From contig NZ_JAUZEE010000012.1 of assembly GCF_030705305.1 (NCBI RefSeq), positions 62,001 to 126,000 of the forward strand: a stretch of 64,000 nt of DNA. The letters are read 5' to 3'. This DNA is from Leptothrix discophora (lineage in GTDB: Bacteria > Pseudomonadota > Gammaproteobacteria > Burkholderiales > Burkholderiaceae_C). How positions within the stretch are numbered: the stretch's first letter is position 1; every line of letters starts with the position of its first letter. A program made the translations under genes and the position numbers. The notes under the pieces were generated by a model. That model was not told the DNA's origin and ran no database searches. It saw only the letters and a program-made list of their open reading frames with translations. Below, one piece after another: positions 7,712 to 16,210 of this stretch.

Positions 7712-8879
7712 TCGCATGAAGCGCCGGGTCGGGCGCCTGTCCTTGGGACTGTTCGTGGGCCTGAGCCTGGCAACCGCGCTCGCCACGGCGCATGCCGCCG
7801 GTGCCGCCGATGCCGCCTATGCCGGCATCGGCCGACCCGCGACGGCCAAGGAACTGGCCGCCTGGGACATCGACGTGCGGCCGGACTTCAAGGGCCTGCC
7901 CAAGGGCTCCGGCTCGGTCGCCCAGGGCCAGGACATCTGGGAGGAGAAGTGCGCCAGCTGCCATGGCGTCTTCGGCGAGGCCAACCAGGTCTTCAGCCCG
8001 CTGGTCGGCGGCACCACCGCCGAGGACGTCCGGACCGGCCGCGTGGCCCGCCTGAACGACCCGGCCTTCCCGGGCCGCACCACGCTGATGAAGGTCGCCA
8101 CCGTCTCGACCCTGTGGGACTACATCAACCGGGCGATGCCCTGGAACGCGCCGAAGTCGCTCAAGGCCGACGAGGTCTATGCGGTGACTGCCTTCCTGCT
8201 CAACCTCGGGGGCGTGCTGCCGGACAACTACGTGATGTCCGACGCCAACATCGCCGAGGTGCAGGCCAGGCTGCCCAATCGGAACGGCATGACCACCGAC
8301 CATGCGATGTGGCCAGGCCAGCCGATGTCCGGCAGCGGCAAGGGTGTCCCGGCCCGCAAGCCCGACGTCCAGGCACGCGCCTGCATGAGCAACTGCGAGA
8401 CCGAGCCCAAGGTGGCCTCCTTCCTGCCCGACTTCGCCCGCAATGCCCACGGCAACCTGGCCGAGCAGAACCGCCTCGTCGGTGCGCAGCATGGTGCCGA
8501 CACCAGCCGGCCTGCTGGCGCGGTTGCCGTGGCCGCCGTGGCCGCGCCGGTCGCTGCGGCGGCGAAACCGGGCGCATCCGTCGCAACCGGCTCCTCCAAC
8601 TCAACCGGCTCAACCAGCCCGTCGGCGGCGGTGCTGGCGCTGGCGCAGAAGCACACCTGCACCGCCTGCCATGCGGTCGATGGCAAACTCGTCGGGCCGT
8701 CGTTCAGGGAGATCGCCGCACGGCATGCCGCCCGCACCGATGCCCTGTCCTACCTGACCGGCAAGATCCGTTCGGGAGGTGCCGGCACCTGGGGGTCGAT
8801 CCCGATGCCGGCCCAGACGCTGCCCGAAGGCGACGCCCAGCAGATTGCCGCCTGGCTGGTGGCCGGCGCGAAGAAGTGA
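7695..8879 (+). CDS. soxD: SoxD, dihaem cytochrome c subunit of sulfane dehydrogenase
   Basis: 394 aa with a signal peptide (core LSLGLFVGLSLATALATAHA). The first haem motif is C86-A-S-C-H90 in the N-terminal domain, which carries PDFKGLPKGSGSVAQG as in SoxD proteins. A long Ala/Val/Ser/Thr linker (about residues 275-315) leads to a second cytochrome domain with C322-T-A-C-H326. It accepts electrons from SoxC and passes them to small cytochromes. The start at 7695 has AGGTGA upstream and overlaps soxC; the in-frame ATG at 7716 is an alternative that begins exactly at the basic leader MKRRVGR. Confidence 0.94.
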   Translation: MSSCPDRMKRRVGRLSLGLFVGLSLATALATAHAAGAADAAYAGIGRPATAKELAAWDIDVRPDFKGLPKGSGSVAQGQDIWEEKCASCHGVFGEANQVFSPLVGGTTAEDVRTGRVARLNDPAFPGRTTLMKVATVSTLWDYINRAMPWNAPKSLKADEVYAVTAFLLNLGGVLPDNYVMSDANIAEVQARLPNRNGMTTDHAMWPGQPMSGSGKGVPARKPDVQARACMSNCETEPKVASFLPDFARNAHGNLAEQNRLVGAQHGADTSRPAGAVAVAAVAAPVAAAAKPGASVATGSSNSTGSTSPSAAVLALAQKHTCTACHAVDGKLVGPSFREIAARHAARTDALSYLTGKIRSGGAGTWGSIPMPAQTLPEGDAQQIAAWLVAGAKK

Positions 8880-9013
8880 ACCACGGGACCCTCGGGCGCC
8901 GCCGCACCCGCGGGCCCGAACCGGGTCGGCCCTCAGCCAGTGCGGCGCCGACCCTCGCAGAATCCAGCACGGCACCGAGTCCACCGTTCCCGATCCTTGA
9001 AGGAGTTTTCACG

Positions 9014-9472
9014 ATGCAAACCCGCCGCGAGATGCTCGGCCGCAGTGCCGCTGTCGCCGCCATGCTGGGCAGCCTGGGCATGCTGCCCCAGGTCGCCCAG
9101 GCCGCCTATGCCAGCGCCGCCTTCGACGCCAAGACCATGGCCGACGTCATGAAGGCGCTCGGCACCGGCACGCCGGTCGAGAGCAAGGACGTGGCGCTGC
9201 AGGCGCCCGACATCGCCGAGAACGGCGCGGTCGTGCCGCTGGGCTGCTCGACCGCGCTGCCGGGCGTCAAGCGCCTGCTGCTGCTGGTCGAGAAGAACCC
9301 GTCGATGCTGTGCGCGATGTTCGACATCACCGACGCGATCGACGCCAACGTCAACACCCGCGTGAAGATGGGCCAGTCGTCCAACGTCTTCGCGGTCGCC
9401 CTGATGGGCGACGGCAAGGTGCTGTACGCGGTCAAGGAAGTGAAGGTCACGCTGGGTGGCTGCGGCGGCTGA
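9014..9472 (+). CDS. soxY: SoxY, sulfur-carrier subunit of SoxYZ
   Basis: 152 aa. The ATG at 9014 follows GAAGGAG (8999-9005). A Tat leader (TRREMLGRSAAVAAML) ends at AQA. The protein ends in the diagnostic swinging arm LGGCGG; the penultimate-region Cys carries sulfur intermediates covalently through the Sox cycle. A 134-bp gap separates it from soxD. SoxZ, which lacks its own leader, follows directly, as expected for co-export of a SoxYZ dimer. Confidence 0.97.
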   Translation: MQTRREMLGRSAAVAAMLGSLGMLPQVAQAAYASAAFDAKTMADVMKALGTGTPVESKDVALQAPDIAENGAVVPLGCSTALPGVKRLLLLVEKNPSMLCAMFDITDAIDANVNTRVKMGQSSNVFAVALMGDGKVLYAVKEVKVTLGGCGG

Positions 9473-9542
9473 ACGGCCCCGCTTCCATCCCCGACCTGAC
9501 CCACGACCACCCTTCATTGCACAGCAATCCAGGAGCATTCCC

Positions 9543-9854
9543 ATGGCAGATCCGATGCGCATCCGCGCACAAGCCGCCGGCGACAAGGCCACCGTCCGTG
9601 TCCTGATGAGCCACGAGATGGAAACCGGTCAGCGCAAGGACGCGGCCGGCAAGGTCATTCCCGCCTGGTTCATCCAGGAAGTCAGCGCGGCACTCAACGG
9701 CAAGGTCGTCATGACCGCGCAGTGGGGCCCGGCCGTTGCCAAGAACCCCTTCCTGCAGTTCAGCATCAAGGGCGCCAAGGCCGGTGACAAGGTCGCCGTC
9801 AGCTGGGTCGACAACCGCGGCGACAAGCGCACCGACGAGGTCACGGTGTCCTGA
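9543..9854 (+). CDS. soxZ: SoxZ, structural partner of SoxY
   Basis: 103 aa, immunoglobulin-like fold, no signal peptide. The N-terminal MRIRAQAAGDKATVRVLMSH and the PAWFIQEVSAALNGK segment are typical of SoxZ. The family partner binds SoxY and is carried through the Tat pathway with it, and it helps present the SoxY arm to SoxAX, SoxB and SoxCD. The ATG at 9543 has GGAG at 9531-9534. Length is normal for the family. Confidence 0.97.
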   Translation: MADPMRIRAQAAGDKATVRVLMSHEMETGQRKDAAGKVIPAWFIQEVSAALNGKVVMTAQWGPAVAKNPFLQFSIKGAKAGDKVAVSWVDNRGDKRTDEVTVS

Positions 9855-9895
9855 GCGGACGCCCGCTGCCGCATCCGGTGACCGAGGAGACCCCG

Positions 9896-10717
9896 ATGAA
9901 GAACACGACCCGCCGCCTCGCGGCTGCCTGGGGCCTGATGGCCCTGGCAGGCGCCGCAGCGACGATGCCTGCCATGGCGCAGAAATCCGCCGCTGACGGC
10001 ATTGCCGAGTACCGCAAGATGCTCGAGGACGGCAACCCCGCCGAGCTGTTCGAGGCCAAGGGCGAGGACCTCTGGAAGCAGAAGCGCGGCCCGAAGAACG
10101 CGACGCTCGAGGCCTGTGACCTCGGCAAGGGTCCGGGCGTCGTCAAGGGTGCCTTCGTCGAGCTGCCGCGCTTCTTCGCCGACACCGGACGCGTGCAGGA
10201 CCTCGAGACCCGGCTGGTGACCTGCATGGCCACGCTGCAGGGCTTCAGCGCCGACGAGATCAGCCAGACCGCCTTCGGCCGCGGCGAGATGGCCAACGTC
10301 ACCGCGCTGGCGACCTGGATCGCGTCCGAATCCCGCCAGCAGCGCTTCAACCTGCCGACCGGCCATCCGGAGGAGAAGCGCATGTACGAGCTGGGCAAGC
10401 GCGCCTTCTTCTACCGCGGCGGTTCGCATGACTTCGCCTGTGCGACCTGCCATGGCGTCGAGGGTCAGCGCATCCGCCTGCAGGACCTGCCCAACCTGAC
10501 CAAGAACCCCGGTGACGGGGTCGGCTACGCGGCCTGGCCGGCCTACCGCGTCAGCAACGGCCAGATGTGGAGCATGCAGCTGCGCCTGAACGACTGCTTC
10601 CGCCAGCAGCGTTTTCCGTATCCGGGCTTTGGCTCGGATGTGACCGTCGCGCTGTCGTCCTACATGGGCATCAATGCCAAGGGCGCGGTCTCGATCGCCC
10701 CGTCGATCAAGCGCTGA
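9896..10717 (+). CDS. soxA: SoxA, c-type cytochrome subunit of SoxAX
   Basis: 273 aa. The ATG at 9896 is preferred over the in-frame GTG at 9878 because GAGGAG lies at 9884-9889. Signal peptide to AMA. Only one haem-binding motif, C182-A-T-C-H186, is present. The N-terminal haem of dihaem SoxA is absent, but cysteines in EACDLGKG and LVTCMATL remain and could form the usual disulfide. C234 in LRLNDCFRQQR is the expected cysteine haem ligand/active-site residue. SoxAX joins thiosulfate to the SoxY cysteine. SoxX follows 17 bp later. Confidence 0.94.
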   Translation: MKNTTRRLAAAWGLMALAGAAATMPAMAQKSAADGIAEYRKMLEDGNPAELFEAKGEDLWKQKRGPKNATLEACDLGKGPGVVKGAFVELPRFFADTGRVQDLETRLVTCMATLQGFSADEISQTAFGRGEMANVTALATWIASESRQQRFNLPTGHPEEKRMYELGKRAFFYRGGSHDFACATCHGVEGQRIRLQDLPNLTKNPGDGVGYAAWPAYRVSNGQMWSMQLRLNDCFRQQRFPYPGFGSDVTVALSSYMGINAKGAVSIAPSIKR

Positions 10718-10734
10718 GCGCAGGAGCGTCCGAG

Positions 10735-11391
10735 ATGAAGAAGATCAGCAACCGGCCGTTCGCCGCCATGACGCTGGCCGTCGTCGGCCTCTCAGGCTGC
10801 GCCACCGGCCCGAGCCCGGCCGAGCTGGACCGGCAGGCTACCGCGATGATGAAGGCCTCGTTCCGCGACCAGGGCATCGCCAAGGTCGACCGGCTCGACC
10901 AGGATCCGGCCAACGAGGCCTGCTCCCAGGCCGGTGCCGGCACGCCGCCGGAGGCGCTGGTCAAGGCGATCGAGGCCAGCAACCTCGCCACCGTCAAGGC
11001 GCCGTCCGACGGTCGCTTCCTCGGCGACTGGAAGGCCGGCGAACGACTGGCGCAAAGCGGTCGTGGCATGACCTGGACCGACCCGACGACCGAGGCCAAG
11101 GACAACGGCGGCAATTGCTACAACTGCCACCAGATCAGCAAGGAGGAGATCTCCTACGGCACGATCGGTCCCAGCCTCTACCAGTACGGCAAGCTTCGTG
11201 GGGTGAGCGATCCGGCCAGCGCCGATGCCCGCCCGATCGTCGAGTACACCTGGGGCAAGCTGTGGAACGCACGGGCCTACAACGCCTGTTCGCAGATGCC
11301 GCGCTTCGGACACAAGGCCCTGCTCGACGAGCGGCAGCTCAAGGACCTGATGGCGCTGCTGCTGGATCCGAAGTCGCCGGTCAACCAGTGA
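10735..11391 (+). CDS. soxX: SoxX, c-type cytochrome subunit of SoxAX
   Basis: 218 aa. The leader ends with a lipobox-like LSGC, so the protein may be membrane-anchored, unlike soluble SoxX of Paracoccus. The single haem site is C128-Y-N-C-H132, inside a family-typical DNGGNCYNCHQI. The C-terminal part contains IGPSLYQYGKLRG and ACSQMPRFGHKALL; the Met of QMPRFG is the likely axial ligand. It takes electrons from the SoxA reaction. It is the last gene before a hairpin at 11440-11474 that may end or attenuate the soxCDYZAX transcript. Confidence 0.94.
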   Translation: MKKISNRPFAAMTLAVVGLSGCATGPSPAELDRQATAMMKASFRDQGIAKVDRLDQDPANEACSQAGAGTPPEALVKAIEASNLATVKAPSDGRFLGDWKAGERLAQSGRGMTWTDPTTEAKDNGGNCYNCHQISKEEISYGTIGPSLYQYGKLRGVSDPASADARPIVEYTWGKLWNARAYNACSQMPRFGHKALLDERQLKDLMALLLDPKSPVNQ

Positions 11392-11439
11392 CCTGACCGA
11401 CCGGGGCAGCCACGGCCCTGAACGCCCCTGATCGTCCTC

Positions 11440-11474
11440 GACGCCCGCGCAGCGCACCACCTGACGCGGGCGTC
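11440..11474 (+). terminator. Hairpin between soxX and soxB (weak terminator or attenuator)
   Basis: A perfect 10-bp stem GACGCCCGCG / CGCGGGCGTC with a 15-nt loop, followed only by GTTCC rather than a T-run. It could be a weak terminator, a stalling site or an mRNA end-protecting structure. It separates soxCDYZAX from soxB. Confidence 0.5.
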
Positions 11475-11482
11475 GTTCCATT

Positions 11483-11506
11483 CAAGACATCACTGATTGC
11501 TGATTC
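11483..11506 (+). promoter_or_regulatory. AT-rich soxB leader with TCACTGATT element
   Basis: The bases just before the soxB ATG are unusually AT-rich and contain TCACTGATT at 11490-11498. The same 9-mer occurs just before the soxT ATG on the minus strand (14384-14392). No Shine-Dalgarno sequence is visible. Possible shared operator for a sox regulator. Confidence 0.4.
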
Positions 11507-13237
11507 ATGAATCTCTCCAAGCGCGAATTCCTCCAGGTGCTCGGTGCGGCCTCGGCAGCGGGCATGGCACTGGGCACGCATGCCGACGCGGATGCCGCCA
11601 CGGCACAGCAGGGCCTGTACGACGTCAAGCCCTTCGGCAACGTGAGCTTCCTGCACATGACCGACTGCCATGCGCAGCTGCTGCCCATCCACTTCCGCGA
11701 GCCCAGCGTCAACCTCGGCATCGGCGCGATGCAGGGCCAGCCGCCGCACCTGGTCGGCGAGCACCTGCTGCGGCGCATGGGCGTGCGTCCGGGCACGCCG
11801 CTGGCCCACGGCTACACCTTCCTCGACTTCGAGCGCGCGGCCCGTCGCTACGGCAAGGTCGGCGGCTTCGCGCAGCTGCGCACGCTGGTCAGGCAGCTGA
11901 GGTCGCAGCGTCCGGGTGCGCTGCTGCTCGATGGGGGCGACACCTGGCAGGGCTCGGCGACGTCGCTGTGGACGGGTGCCCAGGACATGGTCGATGCCTG
12001 CAAGCTGCTCGGCGTGGACGTCATGACCGGCCACTGGGAGTTCACCTATGGCATGGAGCGGGTCAAGGAGATCATCGACAAGGATTTCGAGGGCCGCATC
12101 GACTTCGTGGCCCAGAACGTCAAGACCAACGACTTCGGCGACCCGGTCTTCAAGCCCTACGTGATCCGTCCGATCAACGGCGTGCCCTGCGCCGTCATCG
12201 GCCAGGCCTTTCCCTACACGCCGATCGCCAACCCGCGCTACATGGTGGCCGACTGGAGCTTCGGCATCCAGGACGAGAACATGCAGGCCATGGTCGACGA
12301 GGCCCGCGGCAAGGGCGCCCAGGTCGTCGTCGTGCTCAGCCACAACGGCATGGACGTCGACCTGAAGATGGCCAGCCGGGTGCGCGGCATCGACGCCATC
12401 TTCGGCGGCCACACCCACGACGGCGTGCCCCTGGCGATCCCGGTGAAGAACGCCGGCGGGACGACGCTGGTCACCAACGCCGGCTCGAACGGCAAGTTCC
12501 TCGGCGTGATGGACTTCGACGTCCAGGGCGGCAAGGTCAGCGACTTCCGCTACCGCCTGCTGCCGGTGTTCTCCAACCAGATCCAGGCCGATCCGGAGAT
12601 GGCCGCGCTGATCACGAAGATCCGCGCGCCCCACGAGGCCCGGCTGGCCGAGAAGCTCGCCGTGACCGACGGCCTGCTCTACCGGCGCGGCAACTTCAAC
12701 GGCAGCTGGGACCAGCTGATCTGCGATGCGCTGATGGACGTGCAGGGCGCCGAGATCGCCTTCTCGCCCGGCTTCCGCTGGGGCACCACGCTGCTGCCGG
12801 GCCAGGCCATCACGCGCGAGCTGCTGATGGACCAGCTCGCGACGACGTATTCCTATGCCACCGTCACCCAGATGACCGGCGAGATGCTCAAGACGGTGCT
12901 GGAGGACGTCTGCGACAACCTCTTCAACCCCGACCCCTACTACCAGCAGGGCGGTGACATGGTCCGCGTGGGCGGCCTGAGCTACAGCTGCACCCCGCAC
13001 GAGAGGATGGGCCATCGCATTGGCGACATGCGCCTGAACGGCAAGCCCGTCGAGGCCGGCAAGACCTACAAGGTCGCCGGCTGGGCGCCGGTCGCCGAAG
13101 AGGCCCGCAGCGCCGGCAACCCGCAGGTCTGGGACGTCGTGGAGACCTGGCTCAAGCGCCAGGGCGGACAGGTGAAGGCGCGCCGCGTCAACACGCCGCG
13201 CCTGATCGGCGTCCAGGGCAATCCCGGCCTGGCATGA
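11507..13237 (+). CDS. soxB: SoxB, dimanganese thiosulfohydrolase
   Basis: 576 aa. An export leader (SKREFLQVLGAASAAG, a KR variant of the Tat motif) is followed by a 5'-nucleotidase-type metallophosphoesterase domain. Metal-site motifs are LHMTDCHAQL, LLDGGDTWQGS, TGHWEFTYG (SoxB-type variation on GNHE), VVLSHNGMDVD and FGGHTHD. The C-terminal nucleotidase domain begins near residue 370. It hydrolyses the sulfone from SoxY-bound thiosulfonate, releasing sulfate. It has its own AT-rich upstream region and is convergent with soxT. Confidence 0.97.
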   Translation: MNLSKREFLQVLGAASAAGMALGTHADADAATAQQGLYDVKPFGNVSFLHMTDCHAQLLPIHFREPSVNLGIGAMQGQPPHLVGEHLLRRMGVRPGTPLAHGYTFLDFERAARRYGKVGGFAQLRTLVRQLRSQRPGALLLDGGDTWQGSATSLWTGAQDMVDACKLLGVDVMTGHWEFTYGMERVKEIIDKDFEGRIDFVAQNVKTNDFGDPVFKPYVIRPINGVPCAVIGQAFPYTPIANPRYMVADWSFGIQDENMQAMVDEARGKGAQVVVVLSHNGMDVDLKMASRVRGIDAIFGGHTHDGVPLAIPVKNAGGTTLVTNAGSNGKFLGVMDFDVQGGKVSDFRYRLLPVFSNQIQADPEMAALITKIRAPHEARLAEKLAVTDGLLYRRGNFNGSWDQLICDALMDVQGAEIAFSPGFRWGTTLLPGQAITRELLMDQLATTYSYATVTQMTGEMLKTVLEDVCDNLFNPDPYYQQGGDMVRVGGLSYSCTPHERMGHRIGDMRLNGKPVEAGKTYKVAGWAPVAEEARSAGNPQVWDVVETWLKRQGGQVKARRVNTPRLIGVQGNPGLA

Positions 13238-13256
13238 GCCGGATGCCGGCCGCGCC

Positions 13257-14378
13257 TCACGGGCGGGCGTAGCTCGCGCCGAGGTCCGGGTCCGTGACCT
13301 CGGCGGCGGTCGGCGTCTGCAGGGCCTCCTCGCGGCGGTCGACCAGCCAGTCGGTCAGGCTGGCGCTGGACCACATCGCCAGCAGCGTGAGCCACGACGT
13401 CAGCGTGTAGACCGAGGCACCCGAGACGCCCGCGCCGACCGCGCAGCCGCCGGCCAGCATGCCGCCGAAGCCCATCAGGAAGGCACCGGCGATGTAGCGT
13501 CGCATGGCCTGCCCCCCCTGGAAGCCCTCCAGCTTCAGCTCGCGCCACAGCAGTGCGCTGATGAAGGCACCGATGGCCACGCCCGGCACCAGGCCGAGGT
13601 CGAACTTCAGCGCCTGGCCGGGTGGCGAGAGCACCAGCATTAGCGTGTCGGCCGCCGGCCCGGTGAAGGACAGGCTCTGCACCGGCACGATCAGGTCGAA
13701 GGCCGACCGGGACATCCACCCGGTGCCGAGCCAGGCCAGCGCCACCAGCACGCCCACGCCGACCGCGCCGAACCAGCCCCAGAAGCGGACCTGCTGGCGC
13801 CGGCCCCAGACCAGCGCGGCGGCCAGCCACAAGGCGCCGAAGGCGATGCCGCCGCCATGCCCGAGGCCGCTGATGGCCAGGACGTCGCGGGCCGCGCCGC
13901 CGTCGACGGTCCACCAGCCGGCGATGGCCAGGCGCAGCGGCGACAGCACGCCGGTCAGCGCGGCCTGCGCGCTCACCGCGAAGACGAGGCCCGACAACAG
14001 CGCCCGCAGGTTGCCCTGCGCGGCCAGCACCAGCAGCCGGCTCGAACAGCCCCGGGCGAGGATCATCCCGGCACCGAACATCGCCCCGCCGATGGCCGCG
14101 CCCGACAGGCTGCCGCGGGCCGACAGCTGGCGCGCCCCGCTGACGTCCAGCCAGCCCGCGACGATGAACAGCTGCGTCAGCAGCACCGCCGTCGAGAAGG
14201 TGTAGAGCCAGACGGTGAGCTTGCCCTCGCGGGTGCCGCGGGCGAACTCGATCACCGCCGAGCGCAGGCAGAAGCGCGATCGATGGGCGAAGAAGCCGAA
14301 CAGCACGCCGATCACGGCGCCCAGCGCCGCGATCGCGTGTTCCTCGCCCAGCCAGGCCAGCAGCGCGTCGATCGGCAT
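13257..14378 (-). CDS. soxT: SoxT, YeeE/YedE-family sulfur-compound transporter
   Basis: 373 aa, about ten membrane segments in two internally related halves. The hallmark Cys motifs are RSRFCLRSAVIEF (residues about 33-45), ILARGCSSRLLVLA and LAGGCAVGAGVSG. YeeE/YedE members (TsuA, SoxT) import thiosulfate or related sulfur species through conserved cysteines. The name SoxT is used for members inside sox clusters. It probably brings a sulfur signal or assimilation substrate into the cytoplasm. It is convergent with soxB, and an operator-like palindrome touches its start codon. Confidence 0.9.
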   Translation of the reverse strand: MPIDALLAWLGEEHAIAALGAVIGVLFGFFAHRSRFCLRSAVIEFARGTREGKLTVWLYTFSTAVLLTQLFIVAGWLDVSGARQLSARGSLSGAAIGGAMFGAGMILARGCSSRLLVLAAQGNLRALLSGLVFAVSAQAALTGVLSPLRLAIAGWWTVDGGAARDVLAISGLGHGGGIAFGALWLAAALVWGRRQQVRFWGWFGAVGVGVLVALAWLGTGWMSRSAFDLIVPVQSLSFTGPAADTLMLVLSPPGQALKFDLGLVPGVAIGAFISALLWRELKLEGFQGGQAMRRYIAGAFLMGFGGMLAGGCAVGAGVSGASVYTLTSWLTLLAMWSSASLTDWLVDRREEALQTPTAAEVTDPDLGASYARP

Positions 14379-14379
14379 G

Positions 14380-14411
14380 ATTGAATCAGTGAATACGAAT
14401 ATTCAGATCAT
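14380..14411 (-). promoter_or_regulatory. Putative soxT operator/promoter
   Basis: AT-rich island directly upstream of soxT with GAATACGAATATTC at 14391-14404 (5-bp inverted repeat GAATA/TATTC, with GAATATTC nested on the opposite strand). On the plus strand it reads AGTG-AATA-CGAATAT-TCA, close to AGTG-TTC-CGAATAT-CA in the soxE/soxH interval. A regulator of the SoxR/BigR type is a candidate binder. Confidence 0.5.
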
Positions 14412-14444
14412 CTGCCGCAGCCGACCGGGCTGCCTTGACCTGGG

Positions 14445-15764
14445 TCACGTCAGCATGTCTGCCCAGATGTTGCGGGCCCAGGCGTTGGCGAAGCTGGCTT
14501 CCAGCTCGTTGCGGGCGTCGGACACGCCGCCCGAGCCGCCGATCGTGAAGAAGCTCTTCTTCGGTGCCTGGTACTCGTGCACGCTGGCGACGTGGATGAC
14601 GTGGGTGTCGTCGACGAAGCTCATGCAGACGTTGGTCAGCATCGGGTGCGGGTTGGGGTCGTAGCCCTGCAGCTCGGCGACGATGGCCGCTGCCGTCACC
14701 TTGGCATGCGAGTTGGCCATGTGGCCGGACTTGGGCATGCCCTGCGCGACCTGGATCGCGTCGCCGATGACGTGGATGTCCTTGGCCGCCGTCGACTCGA
14801 AGTTCAGGAAGTGCGTGTGGCACCAGCGACCGTTGGCGTTGGCCAGGCCGGTCTGGACCGCCAGCGCACCGGCACGCATCACCGGCAGCACGTTCAGCAC
14901 GTCGGCCCTGACGTCGTCCTGCACGTCGAACCGGACCGTGCGCGTGGCACCGTCGACCGACGTCGCGGTGTGCTGCGGGCGGTACTCGACGCGGTCGCCG
15001 TACAGCTCCTTCCAGGCCTTCTTGAACAGCGGGCCCTTGGAGGTGACGTCCTGGTTGGCGTCGAGGATCAGCACCTTCGATCGCGGCTTGTGCCGCTTGA
15101 AGTAGGACGCGATCACGCTGGCCCGTTCATAGGGTCCGGGCGGGCAGCGGTAGGGTGCCTCGGGGATCACGATGGCGTAGACACCGCCGTCGCGCATGTC
15201 CATCAGCTGCCGGCGCAGCGAGACCGTCTCGGGGCCGGCCTTCCAGGCGTGCAGGATCTGGCCCGCCGCATGGGCCTCCTGCAGGCCGGCGATGCGGTCC
15301 CACATGAAGTCGATGCCCGGCGACATCACCAGCTTGTCGTAGGCGAGGCTGCCGCCGCCGGCCAGCGTGACGGTCTTCTTCACCGGATCGACCGCGCTGG
15401 CCAGGTCGTGCACGATGCGCACGCCGTGCCGGTCGCTCAGGCCGACGTAGGGGTTGGTGATGTCGGCCAGGGTGCGCTGGCCGCTCAGCACCAGGTTGGA
15501 GATCGGGCAGGACACGAACTGGCGGTTCGGCTCGACCAGGGTCACCGAGATGCGCTGGTCCGACAGCAGCCGGATGTACTTGGCGACCGTGGCACCGCCG
15601 TAGCCGCCGCCGATCACGACCACCTGGGCCTTGGAGGCGGCGTTGCTGCCGCCCAGCGAGGCACAGCCCGACAGGCCCAGCGCACCACCGGCGAGCAGGC
15701 CCTGCAACAGGCGCCGCCGGTGTGCCTGGGGCAGCGGTCCATCGGTCGGGTTCATCGTGTCCAT
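14445..15764 (-). CDS. soxF: SoxF, FAD subunit of flavocytochrome c sulfide dehydrogenase
   Basis: 439 aa; ATG 15764 has GGAG upstream. The leader HRRRLLQGLLAGGALGLSGC combines a twin-arginine motif with a lipobox-like end. The nucleotide fold starts at VVVIGGGYGG (residues about 48-57). C86 in VSCPISN matches the covalent-FAD cysteine of FccB, and C207 (RCPPGPYER) and C380 (TNVCMSF) match its redox-active cysteine pair. It oxidises sulfide to sulfur/polysulfide and passes electrons to SoxE, encoded 20 bp upstream. It retains all three key cysteines, so it should be active. Confidence 0.93.
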   Translation of the reverse strand: MDTMNPTDGPLPQAHRRRLLQGLLAGGALGLSGCASLGGSNAASKAQVVVIGGGYGGATVAKYIRLLSDQRISVTLVEPNRQFVSCPISNLVLSGQRTLADITNPYVGLSDRHGVRIVHDLASAVDPVKKTVTLAGGGSLAYDKLVMSPGIDFMWDRIAGLQEAHAAGQILHAWKAGPETVSLRRQLMDMRDGGVYAIVIPEAPYRCPPGPYERASVIASYFKRHKPRSKVLILDANQDVTSKGPLFKKAWKELYGDRVEYRPQHTATSVDGATRTVRFDVQDDVRADVLNVLPVMRAGALAVQTGLANANGRWCHTHFLNFESTAAKDIHVIGDAIQVAQGMPKSGHMANSHAKVTAAAIVAELQGYDPNPHPMLTNVCMSFVDDTHVIHVASVHEYQAPKKSFFTIGGSGGVSDARNELEASFANAWARNIWADMLT

Positions 15765-15784
15765 GGGGTTCTCCGGGCGCTTGC

Positions 15785-16129
15785 TCACTTCAGGCCTCCG
15801 AAATAGGTGGCCAGCGATTCGAGCTGTTCCTGCGAATAGCCCTTGGTGATCTGGTGCATGATCGTTGCGGGTCGCTGGCCGCTGCGGAAGGCCATCAGCT
15901 GGGTCAGCAGGTAGTCGGCCGGGAGGCCGGCGAGCCGGATCGTGGCCTCGCCTTCGACCGCGCGGCCGTCGGTGCCGTGGCAATGGGCGCAGGTGGCGGC
16001 CAGGGCACGCAGCCTGAGGGCTTCGGGCGCCGGCCGACCGGTCGGCTGGGCCACCGCCGTCAGCGTGGACAGGGCCAGCAGCAGGCCGGCCAGGACGCCC
16101 GCTGGCGTCGGGTTGGGGGATCGGGGCAT
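15785..16129 (-). CDS. soxE: SoxE, cytochrome c subunit of flavocytochrome c
   Basis: 114 aa with a signal peptide ending near VAQ (residues 26-28) and one haem motif, C47-A-H-C-H51, in a class I cytochrome fold. A C-terminal MHQITKGYSQEQLESLATYF helix packs against the haem in this family. The single haem makes it the monohaem type. It is the likely electron acceptor for SoxF, with which it forms an operon (soxE-soxF, same strand). It is divergent from soxH. Confidence 0.9.
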   Translation of the reverse strand: MPRSPNPTPAGVLAGLLLALSTLTAVAQPTGRPAPEALRLRALAATCAHCHGTDGRAVEGEATIRLAGLPADYLLTQLMAFRSGQRPATIMHQITKGYSQEQLESLATYFGGLK

Positions 16130-16210
16130 CAGGCTTCCTTCTTGGCAACGCGGAACACGGACAGCCGGAACCTCTGGTCGATCCGTGATTGACCCGGGTG
16201 CCGTCGCGCT

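Noticed and set aside
6125-7786. 553-codon minus-strand open frame opposite soxC
   Set aside because: It lies fully antisense to soxC, which has clear family motifs. Its His/Ala/Val-rich translation is typical of GC shadow frames.
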